DNA from: Pegea sp. RAD2-039
Lineage: Eukaryota; Chordata; Thaliacea; Salpida; Salpidae
Length of the DNA stretch: 64,000 bases
Reading direction: 5' to 3'
Assembly (NCBI GenBank): GCA_034620365.1
Contig: JAQGEQ010000231.1
Span: forward strand, 1-64,000
The notes beneath the pieces were generated by a model. The model was not told the DNA's origin, searched no databases, and was given only the letters and a program-made list of their open reading frames with translations. Both the position numbers and the translations under genes were made by a program. Positions 10,542 through 23,800 of the stretch are shown one piece after another; position 1 is the first letter of the stretch, and each line of letters opens with the position of its first letter.

Positions 10542-10774
10542 TATAATTACACTTGGCTAAAAGAGCAAAAAGTTTACAATTAGTAATTTCGACGAATAAA
10601 AAAAAATAAAATACAAAAGTGAGCTCAGATAGAATTGTATTCACAACATAGAAAAAGTTTAGCATCGAAACGAACAGAATATTTTATTTGTTGAGAAAAT
10701 TCTTGGAGCTTTTCTGTATTCTACCGAAACATGTTCTCATCACCATCCACTAAAATTAGAGAATCCAGAAGTAG

Positions 10775-12281
10775 TTAGTTTCTTTTTTTAGACGCTTGTG
10801 TAAATTCATTTGATGTTTTCAAAGCCGATTTTGTAGTTGCTGGATTAATGTATCTGCCAATACCAGATCCAAACACAGGAGCTTTATTTGATACCTCTTT
10901 AACTTCCTCTTTTGCTTTTTCTTCTTCTTTTTCAGCTTCTTTCTGTCGTAAATCAGCAAGTTCTTTATCAGCAGCTTCAAAGGGATCTACAAACACCTCA
11001 GCACCTTCAATAATAATCATTTTTTTCACCTATCATTTTTATCAGTTGAAATCTGTTCGAAATTCAACAAAGTAGCCATGCCACCTACTACTTTCCCAAA
11101 CACGGTATGCTTTTTATCAAGATGTTTACAAGACTTCAGGGTGATAAAAAATTGTGATTTATGTGTTAGGACCAGAATTAGCCATACTCAGTATTCCTCT
11201 TTCACTGTGGGTCAGTTTAAAATGAAACTCATCTTTAAAACACTCACCCCACAAAGATTTACCTCCTGTGTCCTTTCCAGTAGGATCACCGCCTTGTATC
11301 ATACAATTTTTGATTAATCTGTGGACGGTGGTGTTCTTGTAGTAACCTTTTTTACACAAACCAATTAAATTTTCACAAGTTTTTGGAGTGATATCACAAT
11401 GAAGTTCAACGTTGATATTACCCATATTAGTTTTCAATTGAACATGACCTTTTGTTTTAACAAACCCGTAACGAACCTCATCTTCGTCTCGAGCTTGGAT
11501 TTCAGAGACAGTTTGAGGAGTTTGACAAGTTGAAGTAAATGCAGCAGCAACAGTACTAGTAGTTGAGCAAGAAGGGTTGTACTTGTCAATTTTCACCTTT
11601 TTTGGAGGCGCTGGCCGCTTCAACATTTCATCTCCTTGGTAAGTTTCATAAAGCTCTTTCAGGGTCTCAGATGTTTCAGCATTTGTCGACTTGAGGTAGT
11701 ATTTAGGATCAGATCTTTCTCTCAACTCTTCATCTGGAAGTTTCTGGTTATGTTTAAGATGGAAAAAGGTTTGCATATTAAACTTGAAAAGGTTAGAAGG
11801 GTCCTGGATCACAACAATATCTGTTCTAACAAACTTTACATCAGCAATCAAATCTTTCCAATTCTTGGTTTTAATATTCAGTTGTTCAACAGCTTCATTT
11901 GAGAACACGTTGCCAGTAGTCGCGATTGCCACAATATGAGAGTTTTGGTTGAAAGTTTTAAACAAAACTGGGCAATGATATTTATCATCATTATTTCTAT
12001 GAAACTTTAGCTTGAACATATCAGCCATTTTCATTTTCTTTCCAGTTATTGGATTTGTTTTATATCTCAACAACCAAGGCAGGATATTAGATTCATCAAA
12101 AACATGACCTTCTTTGGAACAATAAGGGTTTTCAACAGGCTGTAAGGAAATACTACAGCAAAAAAATGGTAGCCCTCTAAATTCAGAGTTGTTTTTAGTT
12201 TTCTTATGACCTCCAAAAAAACTCTACCCATTCTTTACTAGTGACATACAACTTATCACTCTGATGTTGCCTTTTCCCCAT
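10775..12281 (-). CDS. PPIL2: PPIL2, U-box cyclophilin-like protein (frame interrupted)
   Basis: PPIL2 (Cyp60) is a nuclear cyclophilin with an N-terminal U-box, associated with the spliceosome. From MGKRQHQSDKLYVTSKEW at 12281, the order is U-box region, linker (TNAETSETLKELYETYQGDE), cyclophilin domain (ELHCDITPKTCENLIGLCKK, QGGDPTGKDTGGKSLWGE, GILSMANSGPN, SQFFITLKSCKHLDKKHTVF) and C-terminal tail (VFVDPFEAADKEL, IGRYINPATTKSA). No introns are present. Three frame breaks are needed: an A7 run at 12215-12221 (one base too many), about 11157-11163 (two bases short) and about 11027-11032 (one base short). The longest continuous piece is 11159-12073. It is either a retrocopy decaying into a pseudogene or an intronless gene with assembly indels. 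Identity is secure; integrity is not. Confidence 0.88.
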
Positions 12282-12442
12282 TTTGATAAAAGCAAAAGTT
12301 TATTTAACGCTTTGACTGAAAAACAAAATTAAAGATAAGAAAAATGTATAAAATACTGAAGAATAATTATATTAATAGTATATTGATATAACAAATAATC
12401 TTTATAATAAAAATATAATTTAGTTTCTTTAGTTAGCTAACT

Positions 12443-13114
12443 TTATATTTTATATCTGTTTCTTTGCATATAAGCTTTATATGAAAGTTCAGCTTGCTTT
12501 CGACTCAAAGGTATTTTATCAAATGGAGTAGTATCAAAATAACAAGAAGAAAAAACCTTATCAAATAACATTAATGAATCAGCTTTTGAAAAATCTTTAA
12601 ATAAAGTCATAAATGAATTTAATGCTTTTCTTTTAACACATGTTTTATGAAATCCATAGAATCTCTCAAATAAAATATCAACTTTATTGTTAACTAACAT
12701 ACATTCACCACTCAAAGCAGCAGCTCGGATTTCTGTACACATCAAATGATCAACATTGTGATGAAAATCACTTTGAGCTCTACAATGATCCAATGCATGA
12801 ATCAGTTCATGAGTGATTACATTTTCTAACTTATATTTCTTTGTAGTTTTACAAATATTTTCAAAAGCATCAGAGCAAATAATTATTTGATTATGTGTAG
12901 AATCAAAAGCTCCTCTAACGTCAGGACCAAAATTACATTTTGTTATAATAAAATGTTGTGGTGTTACTGGGCAACCAAAATCTTCCATGGCAGCTAAGAG
13001 TATTTTTATGAATGGAGAATTAAACTGTTCTGAAAAAACTTCTTCCATAATATTAGCAAAAGAATTTGAAACTCCCATATTAACAAAATCAAATTTTAAT
13101 TCAAACTTAATCAT
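12443..13114 (-). CDS. ATP23: ATP23-like mitochondrial inner membrane protease
   Basis: ATP23 is a zinc metallopeptidase of the mitochondrial intermembrane space. In yeast it matures Atp6 and helps assemble the Fo sector. The HEXXH motif is HELIH (codons at 12797-12811) in the context VITHELIHALDHCRAQSDF. Family blocks follow in order: CTEIRAAALSGEC, CVKRKALNSF, SSCYFDTTPFDKIPLSRKQA. The frame is intact and intronless. Two starts are plausible: 13114 (MIKFELKF, 223 aa) or 13078 (MGVSNSF, 211 aa). The 37 hydrophobic residues upstream to 13225 are probably not translated. The C-terminus ends in YKAYMQRNRYKI, matching the family length. No clear acceptor lies next to the start, unlike neighbouring genes. 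Confidence 0.9.
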   Translation of the reverse strand: MIKFELKFDFVNMGVSNSFANIMEEVFSEQFNSPFIKILLAAMEDFGCPVTPQHFIITKCNFGPDVRGAFDSTHNQIIICSDAFENICKTTKKYKLENVITHELIHALDHCRAQSDFHHNVDHLMCTEIRAAALSGECMLVNNKVDILFERFYGFHKTCVKRKALNSFMTLFKDFSKADSLMLFDKVFSSCYFDTTPFDKIPLSRKQAELSYKAYMQRNRYKI

Positions 13115-13312
13115 AAAACTTATTTTCTTATTCACAATTATTATAAACTGAACATAGAAATATCTAAAAATAAGACATTGAATATATATAAGATTTGATA
13201 ATATATAAAGCCATAAGTACCACAAAAAGTGAAAACAATTTAAAATAAAATATCATAAGTAGCTACATATTTAAAAAAGAAGAATAGTTTTAAAATTGAA
13301 AGTAATATTTTA

Positions 13313-13720
13313 TTATATAATAATAATAATATATAACCTGGATTTTAATGAAGTTGGTTTAATGAAGTTGGAAAGATGTTGGTTTTCTGAAGGACATTCA
13401 TTTTCATTGAAGTTTTCTAATAATGTATTTCTTTTGTCATTTTTTTCTAGCAACCAATAAGGCTCATATGAAAAAGCAGCAATCTCATTTAATTGATTTT
13501 GATTAATTTTCTTCACTTTTTTACTAGCTTTATGTCCAGGTAAATGTGATCTTAAAGTATACTTGAAAGAAAACCGGTGAATAATTCTTTTAAATAGAAC
13601 TGCAACTAAAATAACTTCAAGTCCTCCACATAATAATGCAAATAAAAGATTCTTTCCTTTCAATGGAGCTTGAGTAACAGTTTCAATATCATTTGAAGTA
13701 GTAGTAGCAGACATTTTCAT
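13313..13720 (-). CDS. Small single-pass membrane protein, unrecognised
   Basis: A 135-residue frame starting MKMSATTTSNDIETVTQ. One hydrophobic segment at about residues 25-44 (NLLFALLCGGLEVILVAVLF) is followed by a basic stretch (KASKKVKKINQ) and a hydrophilic tail with FSYEPYWLLEKND. This is type III or Nout topology by charge. I do not recognise the family. The frame ends in poly-Ile encoded by an (AAT)n microsatellite, so the last residues are suspect. A GT donor follows TCCAG at about 13338, which would splice out the microsatellite tail, but no partner exon is evident before ATP23. It lies 200 bp upstream of ATP23 on the same strand. Confidence 0.5.
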   Translation of the reverse strand: MKMSATTTSNDIETVTQAPLKGKNLLFALLCGGLEVILVAVLFKRIIHRFSFKYTLRSHLPGHKASKKVKKINQNQLNEIAAFSYEPYWLLEKNDKRNTLLENFNENECPSENQHLSNFIKPTSLKSRLYIIIII

Positions 13721-13739
13721 AAGCAGAAAAAAAGCTTCT

Positions 13740-15364
13740 TTATCAATAACTTTTTTTTAATAATTTAACAATTAGATCAGCTATTACTTTATATAGTTGA
13801 AAATAAATAAACTTTTATAATAAATAAATGTTTAACTTTAAAAATAAAAACCACTAATTAAAATTAAGGATTAAACAAGAATTGCAACACCTTCAAAATA
13901 AGACAACAAAACTATAACGTAAAAAAATTGGAAACTAATTTGACAACTAATAATAATATTAAAAATTGAACTAATTATTTTACTATTAACAAACAAAAAA
14001 TAATTTCTATTTTCTATAATCAAAATATTGCTATTTTATTAAATACATAATTATATCACAAAAGTACAAATATGACTTATTTATGTAAAGCATAAGAAGT
14101 GGTAATTTGGTTTTTATTCATTTATAAATTCAAATGATTTTTTCATTAAACGTTAATAAAATAGAAAGAAATATTTTACTTACATCTTTCCATTTAAACC
14201 TAAGTTATACATAAATATCTATAGTCTAAAACGATAACAAAAATGAAATAAAATTTTATTAATTCGATAATTACCGCTGCTTATCTTTTTTCTTGTGATA
14301 CGTACTAAAGGTAGTTTTAGATGAATTTGCAGCAAATTCCAAGTTTTTTTATTGCACCTCTATTAATGGTGAATGATATAAAACAATAAGAGTATCAAAA
14401 AATGCTATAATTTCGATACTTATAAATTTATATAAACTACATAAATCTCTAACTAAATAACATATACGCAGAATAATTTTTGTCGAACAATTTGTGAGCT
14501 ATCCTAAAATATAGCAGAGGTGTAAACTAAAAGTGCAACATAAAAAGTAAAAACCTAAAAATTTATTTTTGATTTATTTATGGTACTAAACGCTTCTTTT
14601 CTATTCGTAACAACGCGCGAAACGTTTTTTAGACTAAATTTTTCGCACTCTGCATCTAGAACTATTACTTGAAAGATATATTTTTCTAATAATGTATTCA
14701 AGTTTTAAAAGAAACACATTTGTAGAACTAGTTACTAGTTACTTCTTTAATAATCTATAATACGTTGATAGAAGATTGTTGTTCAAATTTAACCCACTCA
14801 ACAACTTTAAAGTCACTCAGTGGATTACTAGTTTCTTTAATAGTGATAATTTGCAACGTTCTTACCGACTCTACCACTTCATCAAAATCTCTGTAAAAAT
14901 TGTGTTTAAGAAATAATTTAAGTAATTTTGTTAACAAGTGATACGAAATAGCTAGTTTTTTTCATTTTTCCACTTAATTTTTATTTTTGTAATTCATATA
15001 ACTCGTACTTATGCCTCTACAATGTTCTTATATTTCTATATTAGATATTTAAACCTTATTATTCAGTAACTTCATTTTCCTATTTTCCTGAAAATAGTAC
15101 AGTCAAAACGGCTTTATATATTTTGGATTTGATACTTTCGAAACACGTGTGGACATTTTGTAGAGTTATATTTTAAGCCAAGTTATCAGTACCACTTTGA
15201 GTTTGGTAAATGGTATTTTCAGTATGCTTTATAAGTAAAATTATTTTTATAATTTTCTAAAATGTATTTATTTTAGCTTAGCTGTAAATGAAAGAATTTG
15301 GTACATTTATTAAGTGTATAAAGTTTAGAATATAAATTAAGCACATAGCTAGATTTATAAAAAG
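13740..15364. other. AT-rich intergenic region
   Basis: No convincing exon, RNA gene or element seen. A 60-codon frame at 14755-14937 (minus) is unsupported. Sequence is simple A/T-rich with many short homopolymers. Confidence 0.6.
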
Positions 15365-17236
15365 CTTAAGGCGAGATCTCATCTACCTCCCTTGCTTGAT
15401 AACGCCAATCAGCTGGTGATGGAACCAAAGAATAAAGCTGAATTGCTAAACAAACAATTTGAAAAGGTTTTTATAACCGATGATGGCAATACTCCTACTA
15501 TTTGCTACTCCAATATCCTTTCAAATATCTCTGAGATGGTAGATCTAGACATAACAGTTGATATAGTATCTAAGGCTATTTCTTCTCTAAAACTAACAGT
15601 TTCCAACACCCTAGATCAAATCCAAGCTTTGTTTTTAAGAAAAAGTACTTCTTCTTTAGCGCTACCCTTATCGCTACTCTTTAACATGACTCCACAAATT
15701 TGGAAGAATGCTATTATTCTCCAATTTATAAGAAGGGTCCCAGAAACACTGCACTTAACTACAGACCAGTTTCGCTGACTTCGGTTATCTGCAGAACTCA
15801 AGAACACATCATTCACAACCATATAACTAGCCATTTGACGGAGCATCATCTAATATCTGATGTCCAGCATGGCTTTGTTAAGCAAAGATCTTCTTTGACT
15901 CAACATCTCACTTTTTTCAATGAGCTTACAGCTCATTACGAAAGTAATACTCCATGTGACATCATATACCTTGATTTTGCTAAAGCTTTTGATTCTGTTC
16001 CACACAACAAGCTCATTACTGTATTGAAAAACATAAAAATCAGCAACTCTATCTTAAAATGGATTGAAGATTTCTTATCAGGTAGAACCCAACGAACCCG
16101 TGTAGAAAGATCTTTATCTACTCCTAGTAAAGTCACCAGCGGCGTTCCTCAGGGTTCCGTTCTGGGTCCACTTCTCTTTTTGATTTTCATTGAAGACCTC
16201 ATCCGAAGACTAATAACAGTAGACAATGTCAGTGTGTTTGTGTATGCAGATGACATCAAGCTATTATCTGGTTCTCACTCAAAACTCCAAACTGCACTAA
16301 ACATTGTAGAAAACTGGTCTGCGAATTGGCAACTTAAAATCCAGCCAACAAAGTCTGAAGTTATAACATTCTCCCGTAAGCCAGCTGCCAACTCCAGCAA
16401 CCAATACTACATCAATGGATCTATTCTTGAACGAGTATCCTTAGTCATAGACCTCGGCATTACTCTGACATCTGACTTCAAATGGCACAGTTATGTTTCC
16501 AGAATCTTTGGAAAATCTATCAAGCTTGTCCACCTCATCATAAAGACTTTTAATTCTAAAGATCCATGGTTTTTCGTCAACCTTTTCAAACTGTACATAC
16601 GCCCTATTCTTGAATACAATGTCAGTGCATGGATGCCATATCAAGTTGGTGATATCAGAAAAGTCGAATCTGTTCAGGCAACATTTACGAGATTGGTTTG
16701 CAGGAAACTTAATATCAAATACGAGAGTTATAAGCATCGTCTCAGCTTCTTCAATCTAGATACTTTGGAAATCCGAAGAATTAAATACGACCTTATTCTG
16801 ATTTTTAAAATTATTCACAACCTAATTGATCTTCAGTTTGATGACTTTTTCTCCATTAGTCCTTCCCTCAAGTTATATCAACTTAGAAGACATAAATTAC
16901 ATCTTAATAAGCCCACTCCACCAGCTACGTTAACCAGATTAAGTTTTTTCTCATACCGCACAATCAGTACATGAAACAATCTGCCATCAGAGATTGTCAT
17001 GTCAAAATCACTTGTGTTGTTAAAAAAAAAAGCTGAATTGTTATAATATCGCCAACATTGCCATTTCTAAACTGTGAACTTTTCTCTTTTACAATACTAT
17101 GATTCTGTGCAATTCTTCATTGTCATATGCTTTTTCGTTTACACGTCAAATAGATCTAATTTGTGAGAATGTGTGTTAGCGAGAGGTGCTCTCTGTAGGC
17201 ACCCTCCTTCACATTTATTGTAATAAATAAATAAAT
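15365..17236 (+). mobile_element. Non-LTR retrotransposon (jockey/CR1-like), 5'-truncated
   Basis: Encodes a LINE reverse transcriptase in two overlapping frames, 15392-15778 and 15700-16974. They join by a +1/-1 shift near 15715-15725. Conserved blocks include NYRPVSLTSVICRTQEHIIH, LDFAKAFDSVPHNKL, TSGVPQGSVLGPLLFLIF and the catalytic FVYADDIKLL (codons for YADD at 16243-16254), then the C-terminal thumb region. There is no endonuclease domain, so the copy is 5'-truncated. The 3' end is the tail block 17159-17205 (GTTAGCGAGAGGTG) and a TAAA-type short repeat ending near 17236. The frameshift makes this copy inactive. A second copy of its 3' tail lies at 34183-34260. Confidence 0.85.
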
Positions 17237-17820
17237 ATGACAATATTCAAGTTTAATTGTCTTATACTTATATTGAATATATGAATATATAATATACGTA
17301 AAATTTATATATGTTGTTAACGATGAAATGTATACACATTTATAGATAATTATTAACAATTTAATTAATTTTGATAAGTATTTTTGTACTTTTAATATTT
17401 TGTGTATGTATATATTAAAAATTGTTCTTGTTTTTTTTTGTAATTTCATTTTATCTGAATAAAAATGTTCTAGTTGTTGTTTGCTTAGGATATAAATATT
17501 GAGGTTTAGTGTATTTTAAGTTTGATTAGTTCTTATCATATACTGGATAACTATCTATATTATGTTTTATTAATATATATTAATTACTATTATTAATATC
17601 AATTATTTTTATATATCAATATTATTTTCAGTATGATAATTTATGTATAAATTTTAATTGTTTAAGTTAAAACTAATTATTAGTTTTTATATAAACTTTG
17701 CAACTATTTTATCAGTTATTATTACAAGTAATTTACATTTAAGTAATTTTTCATCTTAAATTCTTCAACTTACTTTATATTTTTTCTTTAATTTAGGTTT
17801 TTATTTAGATTGTTTTAAAT
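17237..17820. other. AT-rich intergenic region upstream of HEATR1
   Basis: Very A/T-rich. The minus-strand frame 17156-17449 is low complexity and overlaps the LINE tail. A pyrimidine-rich acceptor-like sequence (TTTTTTCTTTAATTTAG, then GTTTTTATTTAG) ends 12 nt before the HEATR1 ATG. Confidence 0.6.
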
Positions 17821-20800
17821 ATGACTTCTGTTTATGAACAACTAAGATGTCTAGCCTTACCTGAATCCCAAATTCTTAAAAAGAATGATAATAAAACTGC
17901 TTCTTTACTTTATGATTATTCAGATGCAGCAAAACTAGATAAAGAAACATATTATGGGTTAGGTAAACTTACTTTGTTTTCATTCTTATTTGAAATTTAA
18001 TTTATTTTTTTTATAATTTTCAGGTTTGACTGGCTTAAAAGAGATAAGCCAGATGGATTCTAATTTTCATCTTCTTTTCTATGAAGATATTTCTTCAGAC
18101 AAAGCAAAGTCTTGAAAGATCAGTAATGACAAAAAAGTTTAATGAAAGGTTAAACAAACAAATTGATGGTTTTTTGACATATGTAACTCCATATGTACCA
18201 ATTCGTTCCTCCATTAAGTGCATTGAATGGCTCATTTATAGGTATTTCAATCTTTTTATTTAAATTTTAATAAAGCTCCTTAAGTTTCTACTTTTTCTAA
18301 TTTTTTGTAGATTTCATATTGCTCAGTTCAACACAGACTCATTGGTAAAGTGTTTTATGCCTTATTATCACACTAATTTGTTTGTTCGCGCTGCTCAGCT
18401 TGTTGAGATCAAGCATCCTACTGATCGCTGGGCTTGGTTAAAAGATGTTCAGGTTTTTATGATATCAATTTTAAAATATCGAATTATATGAATTTTGTAA
18501 AGACATCTTAAAAGATTTTTTTATATTCATAGAAATATGGGACATCTCCATCTACCTCTAACATTATAACTAGATGTAAAATTGATTCTGTGTTCCTCAC
18601 TTTCATGTGTAAAATGATGATGGACGTTTATCAGGTTTCTATTTCATAATCAAATATTTTTTTCTTCATTTATTTGGTTTTAGGTTCGAGAAACTTATGG
18701 TTCAAAATGGTCGATGAATGTGATTGTTGTGAATGTTTTTACAACTTGCATAACTGGTTTATTTCACTCAATGGCTGTTGTGAAAAAAGCCAGTTTAAGA
18801 CTCGTTATGCTTGTTTTGTTGAAGGTTTGTTTATTTTATTAATTATTTCAAATATATTAACAATTTTTCAAACAGAGTATTGGTTCAAAAGATGAAAACT
18901 TTCAAGCTGCTGGTTTAGTGATCTTATCTCAATTGAGTGTAAAGACTACTTTGAAAGAAGATGTACTAACAAACTTAATAAATCTCGTAGTTAAGTCTCA
19001 TCTACCAAAACTGGAATTAGAAGCCCTTAAACTGATTATTTCATTCATGCAAAGTCAAGATAAACTCGTTGAAATTCCGAAAGAGTTAGTTAGCTTTGAA
19101 ATAAAAACATTAATTGAAGATAATCAACTTTCCACTCAGAGTTTTGAACCTCATGACTTCTAAAAGTGAATTTTTTCAACTCTATGCTTCTCTGAAAAAA
19201 AATGAAAGAATTGATCAATTCATATCATCTATGATAGAAGACTTCATCAGATTGATCTACGAAGGTGCATCTTTATATTTCTTATTGATTTTTTAACAAA
19301 ATATTTTGATGTGACAGATTGTAACAAAGAAGAAAAACAATCTTGATCAGATAAGTTGGTTTCGATCATTAAGTTGATTCCCATTTCGACAAAAACGCAA
19401 AAAACTTCTTTAAAGTAAGATTGTGATTGGTTGATGAAGATATTCGATTGCTAATTTATCTTTTTAGGTTGTTGGTTGATGGTTTTGTTGCTTTGACAAA
19501 CGAGCAAAGACAAGTTTCTGTTAATTGTGTCGCTCCTGTTATGAATTCCTTTCAACAAACTTAATCATTTACCTTCGATTCGATAATATCTGAATTTTAC
19601 AAGAAAAGTGATGATGCTTCGACCTCTGAGTCTCTAAACAACCTCTTCTCGATGTCAGTTGTTTCAGTGAAGCACAAAGTTAGTCATTTTTACTTCAACT
19701 ACTTTTCTATCGCTTTTTTTTATCCTTAATTGTTTTTCCAGCCTTTATCTGGGCAAGACATTTCTCTCTCCCTTGCATTGATGCATAAAGACCCAGTAAT
19801 TCAAACTCAAGCGATCAAACAGATCTCTGCTTCTCTACAAAGATTACCGGAAGCAGAGAGCGATTTGAAGAAGACATCTTTTATCATCGACAGCATATCA
19901 TCATTGTTGTGCGTTGACACCTGCTACAAGTTAATTGATGAGACAGTCGCAGTGAGATCAAATTGTTTCATCTCATTGGATCAAATCTTCTAAATATGAT
20001 CTGTTTCAGCTTCTTCAAGAGCATCCTCAGTTACTAAAGAATCGAGGGGATTTGATTGGTGAAAAACTGATCAGAATCATTTTCAATAATAGGTAAGTTT
20101 CATTTATCTTCCTTACAACAATCTCACCACTAGGTGACGCAGTGATCGTAAAAAATGGAGCAAAGCCAATCCCAACATCCTCCGGTTTCTTTCGTCTCAA
20201 GTCTTCCAGTCATCTTCTGATCTCATCCATTTTGGGATCATTCAGTATTGTTTGCCGGTGCTTGCGACTTCTCCAAGCGCTCATGACGTCGTAGTTGATG
20301 TCTATGTTTCCTCATTCACTCAACAACCATCAAAGTTGAAGAAGAAATTGAAGATTGCAAGAGATGTCTTCAGCAGAAGCATCCTCCTTAAAATTCGCTG
20401 CTCAACTGCTCTTTACTGCCTCTTGGTGGCTGGAATCAAGATTGCAAGATCAGGAAATGATGTAGAGATGTTGAACTTGCTGACAAATCATGTACTGGAA
20501 GTTGTTGATGATTACAGTCAATATAAGAACGAGAACAAGCAGAAGATCTTCCATCTAATCCCTCAATTATCATCTGCTTTAACTGATTTATCTTCCTGTA
20601 TCCAATCTTCTCACATCAAGATCTTCATCTTCTTTTGTGCCCGACTTCAGCTTGACTCTCCCAGTGTCAATATTCTTCATCAGTTCTTCATCTCGACTTT
20701 TTCTCGATTTTTTGCTGATCTTGGAAAGACTGCTGAATTTCTTAGTCACGTTTGGAGCAGTGATCTGTTGATGAATAGAAGCGATCCTAGTTTCGCCATC

Positions 20801-23800
20801 AACATCCGCTTTCTTTGCATCCAGCTCTTAAGTGAGATCATTGCAGCTGCTCCCAATGAACTTCGAGTAAGTCTTGATAATTTTTGATGTAGAAATAAAA
20901 GTCTTTATTTGCAGAAAAAGATGATGGATAAAAGTGAGATAAAAGTAGTTCGTTTGCTCCTAGTTGCTCTTGCATCCTCTTCCGTGCAGATTCGATCCAA
21001 GACTTTTGAAATCCTTGAAAATCATCAAAAACTCTTCAGGTGCTCCTCTTTCTCTTCTGATCATCTTTTTCATCTAATTTCTATTTCAGTTTGAAGACTA
21101 TAGTTGATAAAATACTTCTACATCAGGAAGAGATCTTGACAAGCTCCGAGGAGACAACTTCACTTCTTCATGACGTACTTTGATGACGTAATCGAGAAAA
21201 CTAAAAGTGAGTCTTTCTCATTCACTCACTAGTTGGCGTTTTATTGAAGTGAGTCGTTTATAGAAAGACAGATGTTGGAACGCGAGAAGAAGTCGAAAGA
21301 GTTGGAAGATTTGTTGCATCATTCTCATCTCACATCTTTCTTTTCAACATTTATCACTTCAGTCTTAAGCAAAGTATCTTCAAATCCACTTTTCATCTTC
21401 ATCATCATCTACTCTTTTTAATCCTTATTTCAGATCCAGAATCCAAAATTGCTCCTTCAAATCCTTCAATCTTCATCTGATCTCTATAAAAAGACGCAAA
21501 TCACTCAACTATCGTCACCAGAGAGCGACCTCTTGACCTTTCCCATTCATCACGTGACACCTTAGCTGATCGCGTCACATGATGACGTCATGAGCTTCTT
21601 TTACACGATCCTTCAAACTAACATTTGCAATTGGCAAATAGAAGCTTTTGGTAAGACTCCCGGATGTTGATCTGTTTATCATTCTGTTACTGATAGGCAT
21701 CATCACTTCCAACTTTTACAAATCATCTGATGAAGACCATCAGAAGATGATTTTGAAAACTATTTTGGATACTGCATCTACATCTGAAGACATAAATGTT
21801 ATCCAAGCTACTAACAAAGCTTTCAAGGTAAAGTTTCCTTCTTGATGATGAATGATCATCAATCAGATCTTCTTCTGTAGAACATCCGAGTCGAAGGACT
21901 TCATCTTGCTGATGAACTCAAGACCTGTTGCTCTTCTATCAACAAAATAATTTCGAAGAAATCTGCAGTTTGGTTGAAGAATCAACTTCAGATCAAATTC
22001 AGTTTGTAATTTGTAGATGGAAGTAGAACAGAAGACTCTTTTAAGCGTCTCATCACTCTTCTTGAGATGATTCAAATGAAAAAGAAGATTTATAATTCAC
22101 AAGTAAGAGATCTACCTCTAGAGAGTGAATTTGTAAAATTGTTCTTCACAGAAACTGATAGGACCTCTTTTCCAACTTCTTGCTATTATCATGAAAAAGA
22201 ATGACTGGAATTTCAACTTTGATTACACGTGTCAACTGATCATTGGTTCTTTAGAAAATCTTCTCAAGAGAGTTGATCCTTCTCGGATATTAGATGATAA
22301 TCTTCAAAATGATATAAAAGTTTGTTGAAAAACTCAATAAATTGATGGAAATATAAAAAGAAACTTTAAATAGGTCAACTTGCTGGTGGACTGTGTTCAA
22401 TCGTGTGTTAATGTACAAACATGTCAACAAGCTTTACTCGTGTTAGCTTCCATCGCTTCCTTTCTACCGGTTAGTATCCCGACTCATCTGCAACTCAATT
22501 AAACAGACCCGATCTTGTAGGAGCAAGTACTTCATACTGTCATGTCAGTCTTCATATTTATTGGGAACAATTTGCTACAAAGAGATGATTTGTTTTCATT
22601 TAAGATTATCAGTGAAGCCATCAAAACAATTCTTCCAGCTATTTTTGTTCATGTACTACATCTTTTAAAGTCTACCTCTTTTATATATACTGTGTTCAAC
22701 AGGATTCTAAAGACACGAATGAATCAATCATCTCAATATTAAGAGTCTTTGTTGATGCTTATCCGCTTATACCAGCCCACAGAAGGTTGTTGATGTTTTC
22801 ATCTTTGACTTTTGATAACTGATCACTTGCAGATCAATGGTCTTCCAAGAATTGATGGAGGTAGTCGGCACAGATCAATATCTTCACTCCCTCATTCTTC
22901 TATTAATTGATCATTATATGATGTCACGTGACAACAAAGCCAACCAATCAGTAATTAGTTTATTAATTTTCTGTCTCATCTTAACTCTACTCTTTCAGAT
23001 TAATAGTGATTCTGTTGCAAAGACATCGCTAGAAACGATGGTTTCTGATTGGCGCCAGATAGTCAAATTATTTGATGTTAATTTACAATTAGAATGTGTC
23101 GTAAATTTGCTGCAATATCTACCAACAATTCCACAGACAGGTGATTTTCTATGATTTGATTCACAGCAACTAGAATATGAGTTGTAGATAAGAAACAGAA
23201 GAGTCATGGACAAAATAAGTCAGTGATCAACTTGGATGTGAAGAGTGCTAAACAGAATCGTCGATTTATTTTACTCATCCTCACATTTATTTCCAATTTA
23301 CTTCAAACTTCCAAACATTCAATTTCAAATCATTTGGAAACATGTCATGAGTCGAATAAGAACAGGTTCCCAACATCTCAACCAATCAGCAATCAGCTCA
23401 TTTGAATCTCTTTCAGTTTGGTCGGATCAATCTTATCTTACATCCACTTCATCTCTAAATCTTCTGAAGATCGTGATGTCAGTGATTTATCAGCTGAGAA
23501 GTACCACAAGACTCTTATTCATCGATTAAATGAGATTCTTACTAAAGTGACCATCAACTTCAGTGGTTAGGACCACCTGAATGCTGACCACATGTCTTGC
23601 AGGCCAATGTCAGCCTACCGACCAGCAAGTTTTTATCAGTAGTTAGTGACCTGATGAAAGATCATCAGAAGACTTTTATCTTACATCGAAGTGTTCATCT
23701 TTTTAACACAAGGATCACTTACATCACAGACTCTTTGAGTGAAGCAGAGGTCAGAGCATTTTGATCTTCATCTCACATATCTTTCAAAGATCTTTTCTCT

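Noticed and set aside
13115..13225. N-terminal extension of ATP23 to 13225
   Set aside because: Hydrophobic, AT-driven sequence with no family counterpart. Internal methionines at 13114 or 13078 fit better.
15936..16737. Minus-strand frames across the LINE reverse transcriptase
   Set aside because: They are antisense shadows of the conserved RT frame.
17156..17449. 97-codon minus-strand frame
   Set aside because: Ile/Tyr/Lys-rich low complexity overlapping the LINE tail. No domain.
21551..22035. Ultra-short introns (12-30 nt) in HEATR1, which would remove the TAG at 21563 and the break near 22010
   Set aside because: GT...AG pairs this close occur often by chance, and all clear introns here are 45 nt or longer. 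The 30-nt option near 22005-22034 remains possible, so I did not count that site as a break.
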